Shown: positions 15,501 to 24,547, counted from the stretch's first letter. The stretch: 38,902 nucleotides of DNA from a virus (IMGVR_UViG_3300030451_002487:1-38902), one strand, 5' to 3'. A program made the numbers and translations. Notes: generated by a model from the letters alone, not told the origin.

Positions 15501-18500
15501 GGTTTCACTAACTACTTTTTTAACTCTATAGTAGTGGTCTTGCGCATCTCCGGTTCTCCAAGAATTACCAACGCCTCTAACTAGAGGCTTAGATGTGTTT
15601 TGGACATACGCGCCTTTCTTTACGCCATCAGAGATAAACGTAGCCCCGGATTTAGTAATTACAAAGTGTTGGTCGTTTTCTGCGGGCGTTGTGACTGTGA
15701 CGCTTGAAGCAGTTATGTCACTTGCTATCTTACCGTTCCATTGGAAGAACCACTCACTTCTGTTTTCCGTTTCTATTTTAGAGCCTAGTAATCTTCCTAT
15801 GCCGTTGTCGTCAAAGATAGTAGTATCTAGTGGTTCTAACCAAAACTCTCCTTTGTTAAGACCATCTGCTAAAGAAGTCTTGCCCGATACTAACTTGTTT
15901 AGGTTAGTGTGTTTGTGGTAATCGTTGTCTGTCGTAAGAGAAGTAGAAGCGGCGTTTCTGTAGTAAGAATCTATCAACACCGGGTCGCCAACACCTACTG
16001 CGTAGTAATCTCCCAAGTCTGTCTGCCCACCACCCTCTTGATTAACCATACCTTTGTTAGCAATAGTATTAAGGTTAAAGAATTTGCTTGTATCAACAAC
16101 CATAAGCGCACCTCCTTTGTTTTCCCAATCTTGATATTGTGCGGGGGCAACATCAGAACCCGTAGTCTTAGCGAAAAAGTGCTTTTCTACTGTTCCGCTT
16201 GCTACGGGGCTTGCAGAAAGTGTGGTTTCTATTCCAAACCCTACAGGGCTGTTGCCCGTTATACCTACTTTGTATACTCCATCTACTGTACCAAAATTTA
16301 TTAAACCAACATAGTCTCCTACAGACAGGCCGTGGTTAGCATCGGCTATATAGATGTAGGACTTACCACTAGCAGTAGTAATGCTAACATCATTACCCGC
16401 AACGGCAATCATGTTGTCATAGTCTAAAGGTTTTGAATATGCGCCTCCTGTAGAGGGGTCGTTTGTAGAATCCAAAGTCCACAAGTCATAATCGTCATTC
16501 ATTTTTAGTGTAGTAAAATTCTTGTAGTTTCCGCTTTCATCTACTTGGTCGTCAAATTGAATTTGTAGGCTATAATTGTCTGTCACGGGAGATTTCAGAC
16601 CAAAGTTTTTCTTTCTCAATCCGCCGTCTGCATCTGCTGTGCCATCGTTTCTCATGTCTGCCCACAAAAGCCACAAGTGTTTGTAAGCGTCACGGTTTTG
16701 TATAACGTGTATTTGTGTAGGAACAGCACCAAAAGAGCCTGCGCTACTCCAAGCATTAACGGTAAGGGGGTGTCTAAGGGCTACATATTTGCATCCTCCC
16801 ATCCACCATTTACTACCGTCATAATACTTACATCTGTAGATAAAGAAGTCTCTAAGATTTTGCTGTGCCTCAAAGGTTAGTGCTGCCTGTGCTTGGTCTA
16901 ATACTGCCACACCCGCGTTAGGAATAGCGTTGTATGTAGCCTGTGTTATCTCAATATCTGTAGCCCCGGCATCTACTTGGGCAACCAAATCAAAAGACCT
17001 TTGTGGAGTGTATTGTATCTGCGCAAAGTGGTATCTAAAGTATAGAGAGTGTGGTAAATCTTGCATCCACTTAGCGTGGACAGGTCTTTCTTTTATGCTT
17101 TCAGTATGTGAAGCGGGAGTAGGGGAAGTAATAATCATTTTTCTTTCTTTACTCCAAGACAATTGTTGGTTTGTACCTCCCCAATAAGAAGAATTTAATA
17201 GCCCTTCTTTCAAATCAAAATCGCCTATTGTCCCATCTGTCCAACCGTCAGGTAGGGGCGTATAGGTTTGCACTTGCCATAGGAAACGTTGTCTTTTGTC
17301 AGCAGCAAGTGGGTTGCCGTGGTAGTTAATTACCTTTCTAACAGTCTTGGCTATATGTCTGCCTCTTATTGCCTTTTTAGCCCCTGCGCTTGTGGCTAAA
17401 TTAGTGCTTGTTTCTGTATTGCTGATAACAAACCCGTCACCGGGGTTTATGGGGAAGGTAGTGTCTCCGCTTTCTGTTGAGAAAAAGAATGTTAGATAGT
17501 CTGTGCTTGCTTGCTGTGCGTATTCAAACTCTGCATCGAAATCTGAGGCTATTGCTGTCACCCTTAGAGTGACAAAGCAGAAATGCCCATCGCCCGATGA
17601 TGTTTCTTTAAAGGCAAGCCTACACTTAATAACGTCATCTATGGCATATCCATGCCCACCATTTATTACCGTGGCTACTACAGTATCAGTAGTGCCTCCC
17701 GTAAATTTTAACTTAATAACTAAGTTATTACCTGTTCCGCTTGCGTTTGTCTCGTTAGTAATAATGTTATCGTTGCCGTTGGTAGGCATAGAGCCATCGC
17801 CGGGGTCATAAGAATCCGGTATTTGTCCATCTACCCACGGCAAAGAGCAATGATATACACCATCACCGTTGGGTGATTGCGCCACAAGGTCATCGTAGTC
17901 ACCACCTACCAAATTATCTAATGTTTGTGTACCTGCACCCCAACCTTGCTTTTTAACAGTTTGAAGAGCAAGACCGGAAGTAGGGTAGGATTGTATACCA
18001 TCGTTGCTTTTACTATCAGCGTTATTTATTCTATCTGTGTTAAACCAATTGTCTAACAAAGTTTCGTTTGCGCCCGTAGCCCTGTAGCCCTTGCCCGGAT
18101 TGGTAATTGTGACTTTGCCTATGTTGCCGTAATACCAAGAAGACCTTGATTGATTTACAAAGGGGATATTTTGTGCATTAAGACTATAACTTGGTGTTAT
18201 TCCTTCCCATTCTGCTGTTGCAGTTTCCCCTTCCCAATGTGGGTCTGAACCGGGGTTAGCGGTGTTTGGATTTTCGGGGGCAGGCATACTAATCGTACCC
18301 TTGCTTACTTTTTCCCCATCAACAGTAGTGTAATAACCGTTTGCTACAGTATAGCCCCACCCGTGATTTGTCATTCTTATACCCGATATAGAAGCACGCC
18401 CGTTTTCGTAGGTAGCGGGGTGATTCGCAATAAAATCAGCATAATTATTCCAATGCTGTACGTTGCTTACGGGGTCAGGGAAATTCCAAAACTCAAACTC

Positions 18501-20795
18501 AGGATAATCGTGCGGAATAGACGGGCCTACATATTTACCTACATAGCATAGGTTAGAGTATTCGTCTGTCCAATTTAGTTGGCCGCTACCCGTACCGATT
18601 GCTACAGTTAGCACTTCATAGGGGTCGGTAGCACTATAAGTCACTATTTCTCCCGCGCTGTTAATGCTGTGGTGTGCCGTTATAGCCACAGTAGTACCAT
18701 CTAATGCGGCTCTACCGGAATAATTAAGGGTTATATTTCCACTAGAACCCATGTTGGGGTTGCCTGACAAAACCAAACGAAGTCCGGTGTTGTCCTTGTA
18801 AAAATAATCAATACCCATGCCTTCGTAGTCTTCCCAAATACTATTAGGGCCAAAGGAATCTTCATTGTTATACATCTGTATAGGCATACCCGAACCTAAC
18901 TGTGTTCTTTGGTCTGCTATGTTCTCGTAATCATTAGAAAACTCTCTGCCTATCTTGCTTGTGAATTGTTTTAGGACAGACGTACCCATGTCCATGACCT
19001 CCATGAGTCCTTGTGCATCGTAAGCCCAATACGCTTGTTGATTCTCAGTAGATTTGTCCTTGTTTTGCCCTAACTCCCACAACGGTATTTGCTTTTCCAT
19101 TGCTGTTAAAGTATCTGTTGCGTTTATGCTAATTACTCTACCTCTTCTTTTTTGATTTATGTTTATACTAGAAACAACGCCTCTCCATATTGGTCTGTCA
19201 ATATGTGGCACATCAACGTAGCCTGTTCTACCCCCACCTGCGAAGAGAATTAAGCCCCAATCGTTAAGTTTGTTGCCTCTCATTACGCTTGTAAAATTGT
19301 GAGCGTAATCTGTCGTGTTAAATCCGTAGTCATCTATACTGTCGTAATCATCAGCATCGTCAATTAATTCTATCTGACAATTGCTGAAACCATTGATAGT
19401 AGTTTGCATTTTCATGTTAGTCAAAGGAGGAATGTCTCTTTCCGTAGGGTCGTCTGTTAGGGGTCTATACAACGCCGCCCTGTCTAGTAGCAGCGTAGAA
19501 GATACGTTGTTGCTTCCGCTTGTTGGGTGCATAAAAATCTGCCACCCGTACATATCTTCTGCTTTGATATTAGAGCCTGTAAAGGATTGGTTAGCAAGTA
19601 TCTTAGTGCCATCCCTGTATACTTCAAATTTTTGAGTGTCGTAGTTTAGATGCACATCAACATCTAACCAAGAATCGTTATTGTTGTAAGCCAACCGAGT
19701 AGAAGAGTTTTCATATAGCAGGGGACAAGTATCATAAGTAGAGCCTAAAGCCAAATCAAATGAAACAACGGGATTTCCTGTTAATCCGTTTTCAAAAGAG
19801 CCTAGTGCGGGTGATGATGTGCTACTGTAGCCCGCCTTTATTGTGACTTTGGGTGTGACTTTACCTGCGCCGTTAAAAGAACGGACAGCCAACCTAAATG
19901 TAAGTATGTCATGCGTGTCTCTTGAATGTAAATCACCGTCATAATAAATTGTAGGTAGGTCAGGCGTACTGTCGCTACCCGTTCTGTTGTATTGCTGCAC
20001 GCACAGAAAAGGCATACCCGAAGGAGACTCTAAGGGTGCGAAAATATTTTTTGGCCTGCCGTTGCTAATACCTGCATCAGTATACAAGTGGGTTTCACCC
20101 ATCCATCTACCTGCTAGGTGCGCTCTGCGAACCATTGTCAGAGTAGAAGTGTTTCCGTTGATACCACTACCGCTACCTTCCATAGTAGCAAGCCTAACCC
20201 ATGAGTTTTTACCTGCTGTGCCTGCTTTGTAGGTAGTGTTGTCCCCATAACCCGTCATACTCTGACGGCCAAACGAAGAATCTATATCGCCTGTAGGTAT
20301 GACATATCTTCCTAAAGTATTATGCCCGTTGCATATAATTTGTGCGGCATCGCCGGGTTGTGGGTGTGAGTTTGTTCTCGGAAATGTCCTAAAAAAGTTA
20401 GTGTTTGTATGCCCATCAGGATATTGTAGTTTTGCCCTGCCCATTTGTTTAGCAGAATAGTTTCTATTACCGTCATAAGAAAGCCATTCGAAATTACCTT
20501 TGTTGTGGAGAAATCTCATAGTGTCAGGCGCAAACCCATATGGTTGCGTGGCCGCATTTGCCGCACCATAAGCACTTTGAATTGTCAATCTATCGTAATA
20601 AGACCATCTAAAACGAGGGTTAAGAGTAGCCTCTCCGTTTAGTGGGTTGCCGAAATGTGTATAAGCGTGCGTGTATACACCCGTAAAAGTATTATCAGGG
20701 CTATTGAAATCGCTAGGCACGGCTCTTGCACCGTTAAAGTCATCGTAGTAGCCCACTAACCATGCGCCGTACTTGTCTTTGACTGCTCTTACCAT
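12576..20795 (-). CDS. Giant tail hub/tip protein
   Basis: This 2739-residue protein follows the tape measure gene, the usual place of the siphovirus tail hub or distal tip. Residues about 280-440 look like a LamG-type beta sandwich. Residues about 535-570 (IWRGVVSSININQKRRGRV, then SINATDTLTAM) and about 2030-2110 and 2390-2440 (TMVVTDVDWQVEMG) resemble the split halves of phage hub proteins of the gp27/late-control D type. Between the first and second parts is an insertion of roughly 1350 residues rich in Gly, Asn, Thr and Tyr beta strands, including GxGY repeats. A Pro/Gly/Ser linker with GGSGGSGG (near 2505) leads to a C-terminal beta domain. It probably binds the cell surface. AGGTG precedes the ATG and overlaps the tape measure stop. 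The hub assignment is inferred from pattern and synteny. Confidence 0.75.
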   Translation of the reverse strand: MVRAVKDKYGAWLVGYYDDFNGARAVPSDFNSPDNTFTGVYTHAYTHFGNPLNGEATLNPRFRWSYYDRLTIQSAYGAANAATQPYGFAPDTMRFLHNKGNFEWLSYDGNRNYSAKQMGRAKLQYPDGHTNTNFFRTFPRTNSHPQPGDAAQIICNGHNTLGRYVIPTGDIDSSFGRQSMTGYGDNTTYKAGTAGKNSWVRLATMEGSGSGINGNTSTLTMVRRAHLAGRWMGETHLYTDAGISNGRPKNIFAPLESPSGMPFLCVQQYNRTGSDSTPDLPTIYYDGDLHSRDTHDILTFRLAVRSFNGAGKVTPKVTIKAGYSSTSSPALGSFENGLTGNPVVSFDLALGSTYDTCPLLYENSSTRLAYNNNDSWLDVDVHLNYDTQKFEVYRDGTKILANQSFTGSNIKAEDMYGWQIFMHPTSGSNNVSSTLLLDRAALYRPLTDDPTERDIPPLTNMKMQTTINGFSNCQIELIDDADDYDSIDDYGFNTTDYAHNFTSVMRGNKLNDWGLILFAGGGRTGYVDVPHIDRPIWRGVVSSININQKRRGRVISINATDTLTAMEKQIPLWELGQNKDKSTENQQAYWAYDAQGLMEVMDMGTSVLKQFTSKIGREFSNDYENIADQRTQLGSGMPIQMYNNEDSFGPNSIWEDYEGMGIDYFYKDNTGLRLVLSGNPNMGSSGNITLNYSGRAALDGTTVAITAHHSINSAGEIVTYSATDPYEVLTVAIGTGSGQLNWTDEYSNLCYVGKYVGPSIPHDYPEFEFWNFPDPVSNVQHWNNYADFIANHPATYENGRASISGIRMTNHGWGYTVANGYYTTVDGEKVSKGTISMPAPENPNTANPGSDPHWEGETATAEWEGITPSYSLNAQNIPFVNQSRSSWYYGNIGKVTITNPGKGYRATGANETLLDNWFNTDRINNADSKSNDGIQSYPTSGLALQTVKKQGWGAGTQTLDNLVGGDYDDLVAQSPNGDGVYHCSLPWVDGQIPDSYDPGDGSMPTNGNDNIITNETNASGTGNNLVIKLKFTGGTTDTVVATVINGGHGYAIDDVIKCRLAFKETSSGDGHFCFVTLRVTAIASDFDAEFEYAQQASTDYLTFFFSTESGDTTFPINPGDGFVISNTETSTNLATSAGAKKAIRGRHIAKTVRKVINYHGNPLAADKRQRFLWQVQTYTPLPDGWTDGTIGDFDLKEGLLNSSYWGGTNQQLSWSKERKMIITSPTPASHTESIKERPVHAKWMQDLPHSLYFRYHFAQIQYTPQRSFDLVAQVDAGATDIEITQATYNAIPNAGVAVLDQAQAALTFEAQQNLRDFFIYRCKYYDGSKWWMGGCKYVALRHPLTVNAWSSAGSFGAVPTQIHVIQNRDAYKHLWLLWADMRNDGTADADGGLRKKNFGLKSPVTDNYSLQIQFDDQVDESGNYKNFTTLKMNDDYDLWTLDSTNDPSTGGAYSKPLDYDNMIAVAGNDVSITTASGKSYIYIADANHGLSVGDYVGLINFGTVDGVYKVGITGNSPVGFGIETTLSASPVASGTVEKHFFAKTTGSDVAPAQYQDWENKGGALMVVDTSKFFNLNTIANKGMVNQEGGGQTDLGDYYAVGVGDPVLIDSYYRNAASTSLTTDNDYHKHTNLNKLVSGKTSLADGLNKGEFWLEPLDTTIFDDNGIGRLLGSKIETENRSEWFFQWNGKIASDITASSVTVTTPAENDQHFVITKSGATFISDGVKKGAYVQNTSKPLVRGVGNSWRTGDAQDHYYRVKKVVSETVLHIERVIYYSFEKALNTEENSEGLTSGLRVRDSGLTADEITDGWATGHNLKIPKQLFNVMLDSVTIATTDNVWTQSGIESALVDQMRAFVSSGGTAHPHIKTNIDESVWPVLTLYNSVANEYAYRLMMKIDGKYLNLNSGTFYNSDKMRALWNMGIMENWLAKTKITNMFDINNIPITDKMTTYNTNSEQDSYGSVLETNSKTLMRTVVDTQKAGGVGFNNSLFTSFSWLVGRDNRLEFRPKYNSGYSFTRNNVNVTDFAMSQKERVEYVRCLFDNGKQFVDFPSPAIGDTTTWKIIEHDNVISRVEALGLAEQEYNSRKKNPISLQIEPLPLFAPQDEDVMLDGGKYGYIADAQVASQGDGDDSANTAWCWTIQGTGGVIFPGMVSGLDGNMGNTVTSSTMHTRYGDSDINTGTVAHNDNYTTYGARSVSYAVQVVHVGKDIPKVSADTGEKLRVVVALKTLADADKTTDIDSAIFQVYLIDAGYDKVSASGSVTLNGYISSNNHYTSVECKHNGFYEIDVPSSYHSSGKIVISFNADYCRDLLRTRCGDINAQSSGVYTILTNGQTQIGGATAESDSEISLMITNGQYNNKSIFPLGCRSYPSLKGGMGAHRSLWYAPALHIVDDLNYVPGTFVKYTDAGLDIDNLTMVVTDVDWQVEMGKERVLLRLSEDESTSSKGIMDYIFAPPKLPNPTTSSGGNNSAIAPSPQDNLTTEPGSEYSPGDPVNNNWTEADGGSGGSGGSFSPDSINMNSFDRGTYMAIMKNLIGGGSEFTAQYANNILGQTKTSTTPSSMRGMTGPLRVHPTQGSATSNGNGFDLPGKGKDEGVGAGEIAFSKKEIEHQVEVEIKTPKDAISDEINIMADVKLPSSANTDRAALLKIHAKCLETGAEFSETLSVPTGTKKANMQLSSTTSLSGAGTSGNTLVFTFSRTPGIGNDSANYSTLSVTNMDINFKRAAFNADNRSNVFLPYR

Positions 20796-20803
20796 TCTAA
20801 CAC

Positions 20804-23650
20804 CTAATTCGCTACTACGGAAGCGTTTAGACCACTTAGCCCCGCCTTCCTTTCAATCATCTCTATAATCTCTTCCGCTACTTCTTCGGTAGTCATACCA
20901 TTAAAGTTATTGTTCATTATAATCTCCGTGTTAGCGACAAAGTTTTCTACTCCGCCCTGTTGTACCTGCTTAACCAAGTCACCTGTGACAGCACCCGCCT
21001 TGAATCCAAAGAACATTTCTTCTCTTGAAGAAGAGAAGCGTTCCATAGCATCTGTACCTTCTTCAAAGGCTGAGAAATCAATGCCATCCATAGCAAATTG
21101 CATTTGAGCAGCCGCGTCTGTCATATCGAATGATACGTCATCTATAGCAGCAGCAGCATCGTAAGTCACATCAGTCACTTCTTTCATCTTAGGCACTAAG
21201 AATTTGTCTACTGCGTATACTATTGCTAATGCGCCCACTAAAAACATACCCCCCGATATTATACCTGTCATTATAGTAAAGGCCGTAGTAGCAGAGATAG
21301 TAGCAGCAGTTTGCGCACCTAACGCAAGGGTTAAAATTCCGCTTGCTATCGAAGCAGCAATAGAAGCACCCGCCTCTGCGCCCTTAGCAGCCGCCAATTG
21401 ATAAGTAGCACCCATGCTGATAATCATTTCTATCGTCATAAGAGCCATACCCGCAGCCATTAGCCCCATCGCTAATTGCGCTGCGTGTGTCTCATCCCTA
21501 ACACCGGGTATTGCATCCTTAAACATCATAATAGCCATTTCTGCTATCATTAGAATACCACCTAGTTTCATAAAACTCATAGAAAGTCCCATTACAGACA
21601 TATGGAATCTTTTAGTAGAGTCAGTAGCAATATCAGTCACCATTGCATCTATCTGCTTCTGTGTAATACCCATTTTTATAAGGTCTATATTCATTTCTCT
21701 TGCCAAAGTAGTAGCACTTATGGCTCTGCCTTCTGCCTGTAGGATTCTGATTTGCTCTTTGACTGCTTCGTTTAAGCGGTCTACGGCCACAGCCGATTCT
21801 TGCTCTAGTCTTGCTAGTTTCTTCTTAGTGGCATGGTGCATTTCTCCCGCCGCAGTACCGTTTTTAACTGCTCTATTGGCTACCTCTTGTTTAAAATTAC
21901 TCTCTGTTAGTAAGGCAAGATTCATCTGTTCTGCGGCTCTTCTTACGTTAGCAGACTCGCCCGCATATTGACCCCCCTGCCTTATTTTAAAATTTAATTC
22001 CTCAAGCCCCATAATTTCTCTGTTAATATCTTCCATTCTAGCGGTGTTTGCTGTCGCTTGTGTTTGGAATAATTCTAACTCTGCCTGCCTTTCTTCATGT
22101 GTTAGACCTACAATTCTTTTAGCGAGTATAATTTTTTGCTCTTGTTGCGCTACTTCATTTGCTGTTGCTTGCGCACTTCTTGTGACTCTTCCAATCTGCA
22201 CACCACTCAAAGCCCTAGAAATTTGCATCTGTGTAGATAGGGCTACGTTCATAGCCTTAACGTTAATTAGTGCTGTAAAGAAAGGTGCGAAAGTGCTTGA
22301 CATAATTTGTTGGAAAGTCACAAAGCCCTGTAGTACGTCACTCGTTTGGCCTAAATTGTTTAACATATTTAGCATGGCTATATTAAATTCTTTTTGAAAT
22401 TCAGTAGCCTCTATAAGACTAGGAACAAAAATGTCACCGAATTGAGCATTGACTATATCCAATTCGTTCTGTACCCTTTCTAATGTCACAGCGTTGCTAT
22501 TCATCATTGTATCTAAGAATCCTACTGCTTCGCCTGCTTCGTTGTAGACTGCCGCAGTTTGACCTACTGCTTCTTCGTTGAGAGAAATAACCCTATCGAA
22601 GTTTTCCGCTAACTTTAGGAATCGCACATAGTGTCTGTTGCCTGCTACCTGTTGAGCCAATGCCTGCTTTTGACCGCTATTTAGTCTACCGTAGATAGGC
22701 TGTAGGTCTTGCATAATAGATGAAAGCGACCTAAGAGAGCCGTCAGCATTAGTAGTCTCTACGCCCAAGTTTTTCAAAGCATCAGCAGCACCCGATGTAT
22801 TAGCACCCAATCGTGCGTAAATCATTCTAAGCGCACGACCACCCTTACCTTGCTCTTCACCTGCCTCGATAAGTGTAGCCGACATAGCAGCCATCATGCC
22901 TATGCTTTCACCCGTTAGAGCAGCCTGAGAAGCAAACTCATTCATTACACCCGTTATCTTAGCCATCGTTGCTGCCGACCTATCTTCAACAGAGTTAAGT
23001 TGGTTTAGCACTACAGCCATCTCTTCTCTAACGTGCAATTGTCTTTCTGTCGCTGTTAGTTGTGCGTACTGAGATTGTGTAGTTTCTTGGAATAGGAAAT
23101 TTGTTTGCTGCTGTAAGTTAATGAGTTTTCTCATAGAATCTTCGGGAGACATATCACCAATAAGACCAAAGGCCAACGCCATTTCCGATGCAGCAGGCAC
23201 GGCTTCTTGCGTTATTATAGTAGACAATTGTGCCATTCTAGCACCTGCGTCTAGTGATTCTTGTGCGGTAAAACCAAACTGTAGACCTACTTGCTGTACC
23301 TCTTTAGCAATTTTACCGGAAGCATCTCTGCTTGTATCAATAAATTTCTCAAATTGAATTGTTGCCATCTCTATTTCGTTGGCAAGTGGTGTAGTAGCAT
23401 CTACAACCGCTTGCATCTGCTCTGCTATCAAAGCACCCGCTTCTTCTATCCCCGAAAGACCGTCTACCGCTAACGCATTCAGCGTAGTCATAGACGCGCT
23501 TGCGTCATCCAATAGTTTCTGAGATTGAAACGTTCCCACTACATCGAAGAAAACTCTTGATGCGCCCGCACGGAGAACAATAAGTAATACGCCGCAGAAG
23601 GCGAGCATTATAGGGTTGCCGAATAGTGGCAAATCAAAGGGCGTTATCAT
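20804..23650 (-). CDS. Tail tape measure protein
   Basis: This 948-residue protein sets tail length. It has the TP901-type layout: a hydrophobic N-terminal segment (about 12-29), a long helical coiled-coil rich region with many Gln, Ala and Glu, and a strongly hydrophobic stretch (about 690-710 and 735-840) before a helical C-terminus. At about 0.15 nm per residue, a rule known for siphoviruses, it predicts a tail of roughly 140 nm. It starts at an ATG overlapping the chaperone stop (TAATG) and is followed by the hub gene. No peptidase or lysozyme domain is evident. Confidence 0.92.
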   Translation of the reverse strand: MITPFDLPLFGNPIMLAFCGVLLIVLRAGASRVFFDVVGTFQSQKLLDDASASMTTLNALAVDGLSGIEEAGALIAEQMQAVVDATTPLANEIEMATIQFEKFIDTSRDASGKIAKEVQQVGLQFGFTAQESLDAGARMAQLSTIITQEAVPAASEMALAFGLIGDMSPEDSMRKLINLQQQTNFLFQETTQSQYAQLTATERQLHVREEMAVVLNQLNSVEDRSAATMAKITGVMNEFASQAALTGESIGMMAAMSATLIEAGEEQGKGGRALRMIYARLGANTSGAADALKNLGVETTNADGSLRSLSSIMQDLQPIYGRLNSGQKQALAQQVAGNRHYVRFLKLAENFDRVISLNEEAVGQTAAVYNEAGEAVGFLDTMMNSNAVTLERVQNELDIVNAQFGDIFVPSLIEATEFQKEFNIAMLNMLNNLGQTSDVLQGFVTFQQIMSSTFAPFFTALINVKAMNVALSTQMQISRALSGVQIGRVTRSAQATANEVAQQEQKIILAKRIVGLTHEERQAELELFQTQATANTARMEDINREIMGLEELNFKIRQGGQYAGESANVRRAAEQMNLALLTESNFKQEVANRAVKNGTAAGEMHHATKKKLARLEQESAVAVDRLNEAVKEQIRILQAEGRAISATTLAREMNIDLIKMGITQKQIDAMVTDIATDSTKRFHMSVMGLSMSFMKLGGILMIAEMAIMMFKDAIPGVRDETHAAQLAMGLMAAGMALMTIEMIISMGATYQLAAAKGAEAGASIAASIASGILTLALGAQTAATISATTAFTIMTGIISGGMFLVGALAIVYAVDKFLVPKMKEVTDVTYDAAAAIDDVSFDMTDAAAQMQFAMDGIDFSAFEEGTDAMERFSSSREEMFFGFKAGAVTGDLVKQVQQGGVENFVANTEIIMNNNFNGMTTEEVAEEIIEMIERKAGLSGLNASVVAN

Positions 23651-24021
23651 TATTCATCCACTCCACCTTCTTCCCGTACAGGCACGCCTGCTTTCTCTAC
23701 GGCACTAAAGAAGTCATCGGTGTTGCTTAAATGTTGTTTTCGTGCGGCTCTTCGTCTGTTGCGTCTGCCTACCATAGCAGCAGCGTCATTAGCATTAGCA
23801 CCGCTACCGCTTTTAGCCTGTTCGTGCGCTTCTGATACCTTGTCGTTTATTTCATTAGCCACTTCAATGTCTAACATAAGGCGGTGAAACCCATCCTCAC
23901 GGTCATACCTGTCCCACAAATCTGAGGGAAGCACCCCCTTAAAGGCCATGCAAAGAGAGGGGGCTACTCTTGCGAAGAGTCCAAAGGGATTGAAGCCTCT
24001 TCCGTGTCTCCCCTGACCCAA
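23650..24021 (-). CDS. Tail assembly chaperone, frameshift extension (gpT-like)
   Basis: This open frame is in the -1 frame relative to the upstream chaperone gene and overlaps its 3' end. By itself it would begin at TTG (24021), just after an in-frame TAA, and without a clear ribosome-binding site. It is therefore more likely made as a fusion by a -1 slip on CCCTTTG at 23988-23982. The fusion would join residue 113 of the first protein to GLFARVAPSL here, adding 110 residues for a total of about 223. The extension is helical and has a charged Ala/Arg-rich part (RRNRRRAARKQH). This matches lambda G-GT style chaperones, in which the extension binds tail tube subunits and the tape measure. Confidence 0.78.
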   Translation of the reverse strand: MGQGRHGRGFNPFGLFARVAPSLCMAFKGVLPSDLWDRYDREDGFHRLMLDIEVANEINDKVSEAHEQAKSGSGANANDAAAMVGRRNRRRAARKQHLSNTDDFFSAVEKAGVPVREEGGVDE

Positions 24022-24320
24022 TTAAGCACAAGCATAATCTCTTGTGTAGTAAGGTCATCTAGGTCTACTCCCTCTGTCATAATGCAGTCAGGAAGCCAAG
24101 CCTCTACTTGAGCCTCTATACCTGCGCCCGCTTCGTCTAGCGCATCAGAAAACTCTTCGTGGACTGACACATCCCAATCTGTAGGGTCGCCTTTGTCCCT
24201 AAACTGCCTAAAGACTTTGGCTTGTAGTGCCTCTATCTTTAGTTTCTTTCTACCGGATGCTTGCTTAACAAGTATCTTACTTCCATCATCTAATTCAATT
24301 TCTTTTTCTGCTACAGGCAT
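23964..24320 (-). CDS. Tail assembly chaperone (gpG-like)
   Basis: The 118-residue acidic protein is encoded between the major tail protein and tape measure genes, the fixed site of tail assembly chaperones in long-tailed phages. The N-terminal part has two beta strands (EKEIELDDGSKILVKQ), then helices; the end is acidic (GDTEEASIPLDSSQE). The 3' end contains the slippery site for making the longer form. The ATG at 24320 follows GTGAAAAG, a weak ribosome-binding site. The protein is expected to coat the tape measure and recruit tail tube subunits without entering the virion. Confidence 0.8.
   Translation of the reverse strand: MPVAEKEIELDDGSKILVKQASGRKKLKIEALQAKVFRQFRDKGDPTDWDVSVHEEFSDALDEAGAGIEAQVEAWLPDCIMTEGVDLDDLTTQEIMLVLNWVRGDTEEASIPLDSSQE
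23966..23980 (-). other. Small hairpin just after the slippery site
   Basis: ACTCTTCGCAAGAGT can form a 6-bp stem (ACTCTT with AAGAGT) with a 3-base loop, one base after CCCTTTG. Such structures can stimulate frameshifting, but the one-base spacer is shorter than the usual 5 to 9 bases, so its role is uncertain. The stem covers part of the zero-frame stop codon. Confidence 0.35.
23982..23988 (-). promoter_or_regulatory. Programmed -1 frameshift slippery heptamer
   Basis: On the - strand the zero frame reads ATC CCT TTG. The heptamer C CCT TTG fits the canonical X XXY YYZ rule: slipping back one base gives CCC and TTT in place of CCT and TTG. It lies in the 55-base window between a -1 frame TAA (24022-24024) and the zero-frame stop, the only place where a -1 shift can work. 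Confidence 0.75.
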
Positions 24321-24432
24321 ATCTTTTCACTCTCTCACTCTTCTCGTTATCTATTTTCGCTGCTCTAATCAGACGTATACTTCCGTCTTCCTGAATTTCC
24401 CAAAGCCCTATAGAGTTAATAAAAGTTTTCAT
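24295..24432 (-). CDS. 45-aa basic protein of unknown function
   Basis: This 45-residue open frame starts MKTFINSIGLWEIQEDGS and ends in a basic tail (KRYACSRKRN). It overlaps the chaperone start by 26 bases in another frame. The ribosome-binding site is weak. The regular beta-hairpin-like start (GLWEIQEDGSIRLI) suggests a true small protein. No family is recognised; it may instead be a chance frame. Confidence 0.4.
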   Translation of the reverse strand: MKTFINSIGLWEIQEDGSIRLIRAAKIDNEKSERVKRYACSRKRN

Positions 24433-24451
24433 ATTAACTTTACTCGTTAAT

Positions 24452-24547
24452 TTAATCTTTCTTAGGTGCGGCCTTTTTCTTGGCCTTCTTTTCAGGGTAT
24501 GGGTTGCCGTTTTCGTCTAAGCAAATTATTTGTATCTCTTTAGCCAT
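24452..24547 (-). CDS. 31-aa lysine-rich protein
   Basis: This 31-residue frame encodes MAKEIQIICLDENGNPYP followed by a very basic tail (EKKAKKKAAPKKD). It has an excellent ribosome-binding site, AGGTGATTAAG, overlapping the stop of the major tail protein gene. The spacing and strong site argue that it is translated. Role unknown; the tail could bind nucleic acid or an acidic partner. Confidence 0.5.
   Translation of the reverse strand: MAKEIQIICLDENGNPYPEKKAKKKAAPKKD

Noticed and set aside
12727-20642. Many + strand open frames inside the hub gene
   Set aside because: They are antisense to the continuous 2739-codon frame, have no ribosome-binding sites or domains, and show low-complexity translations.
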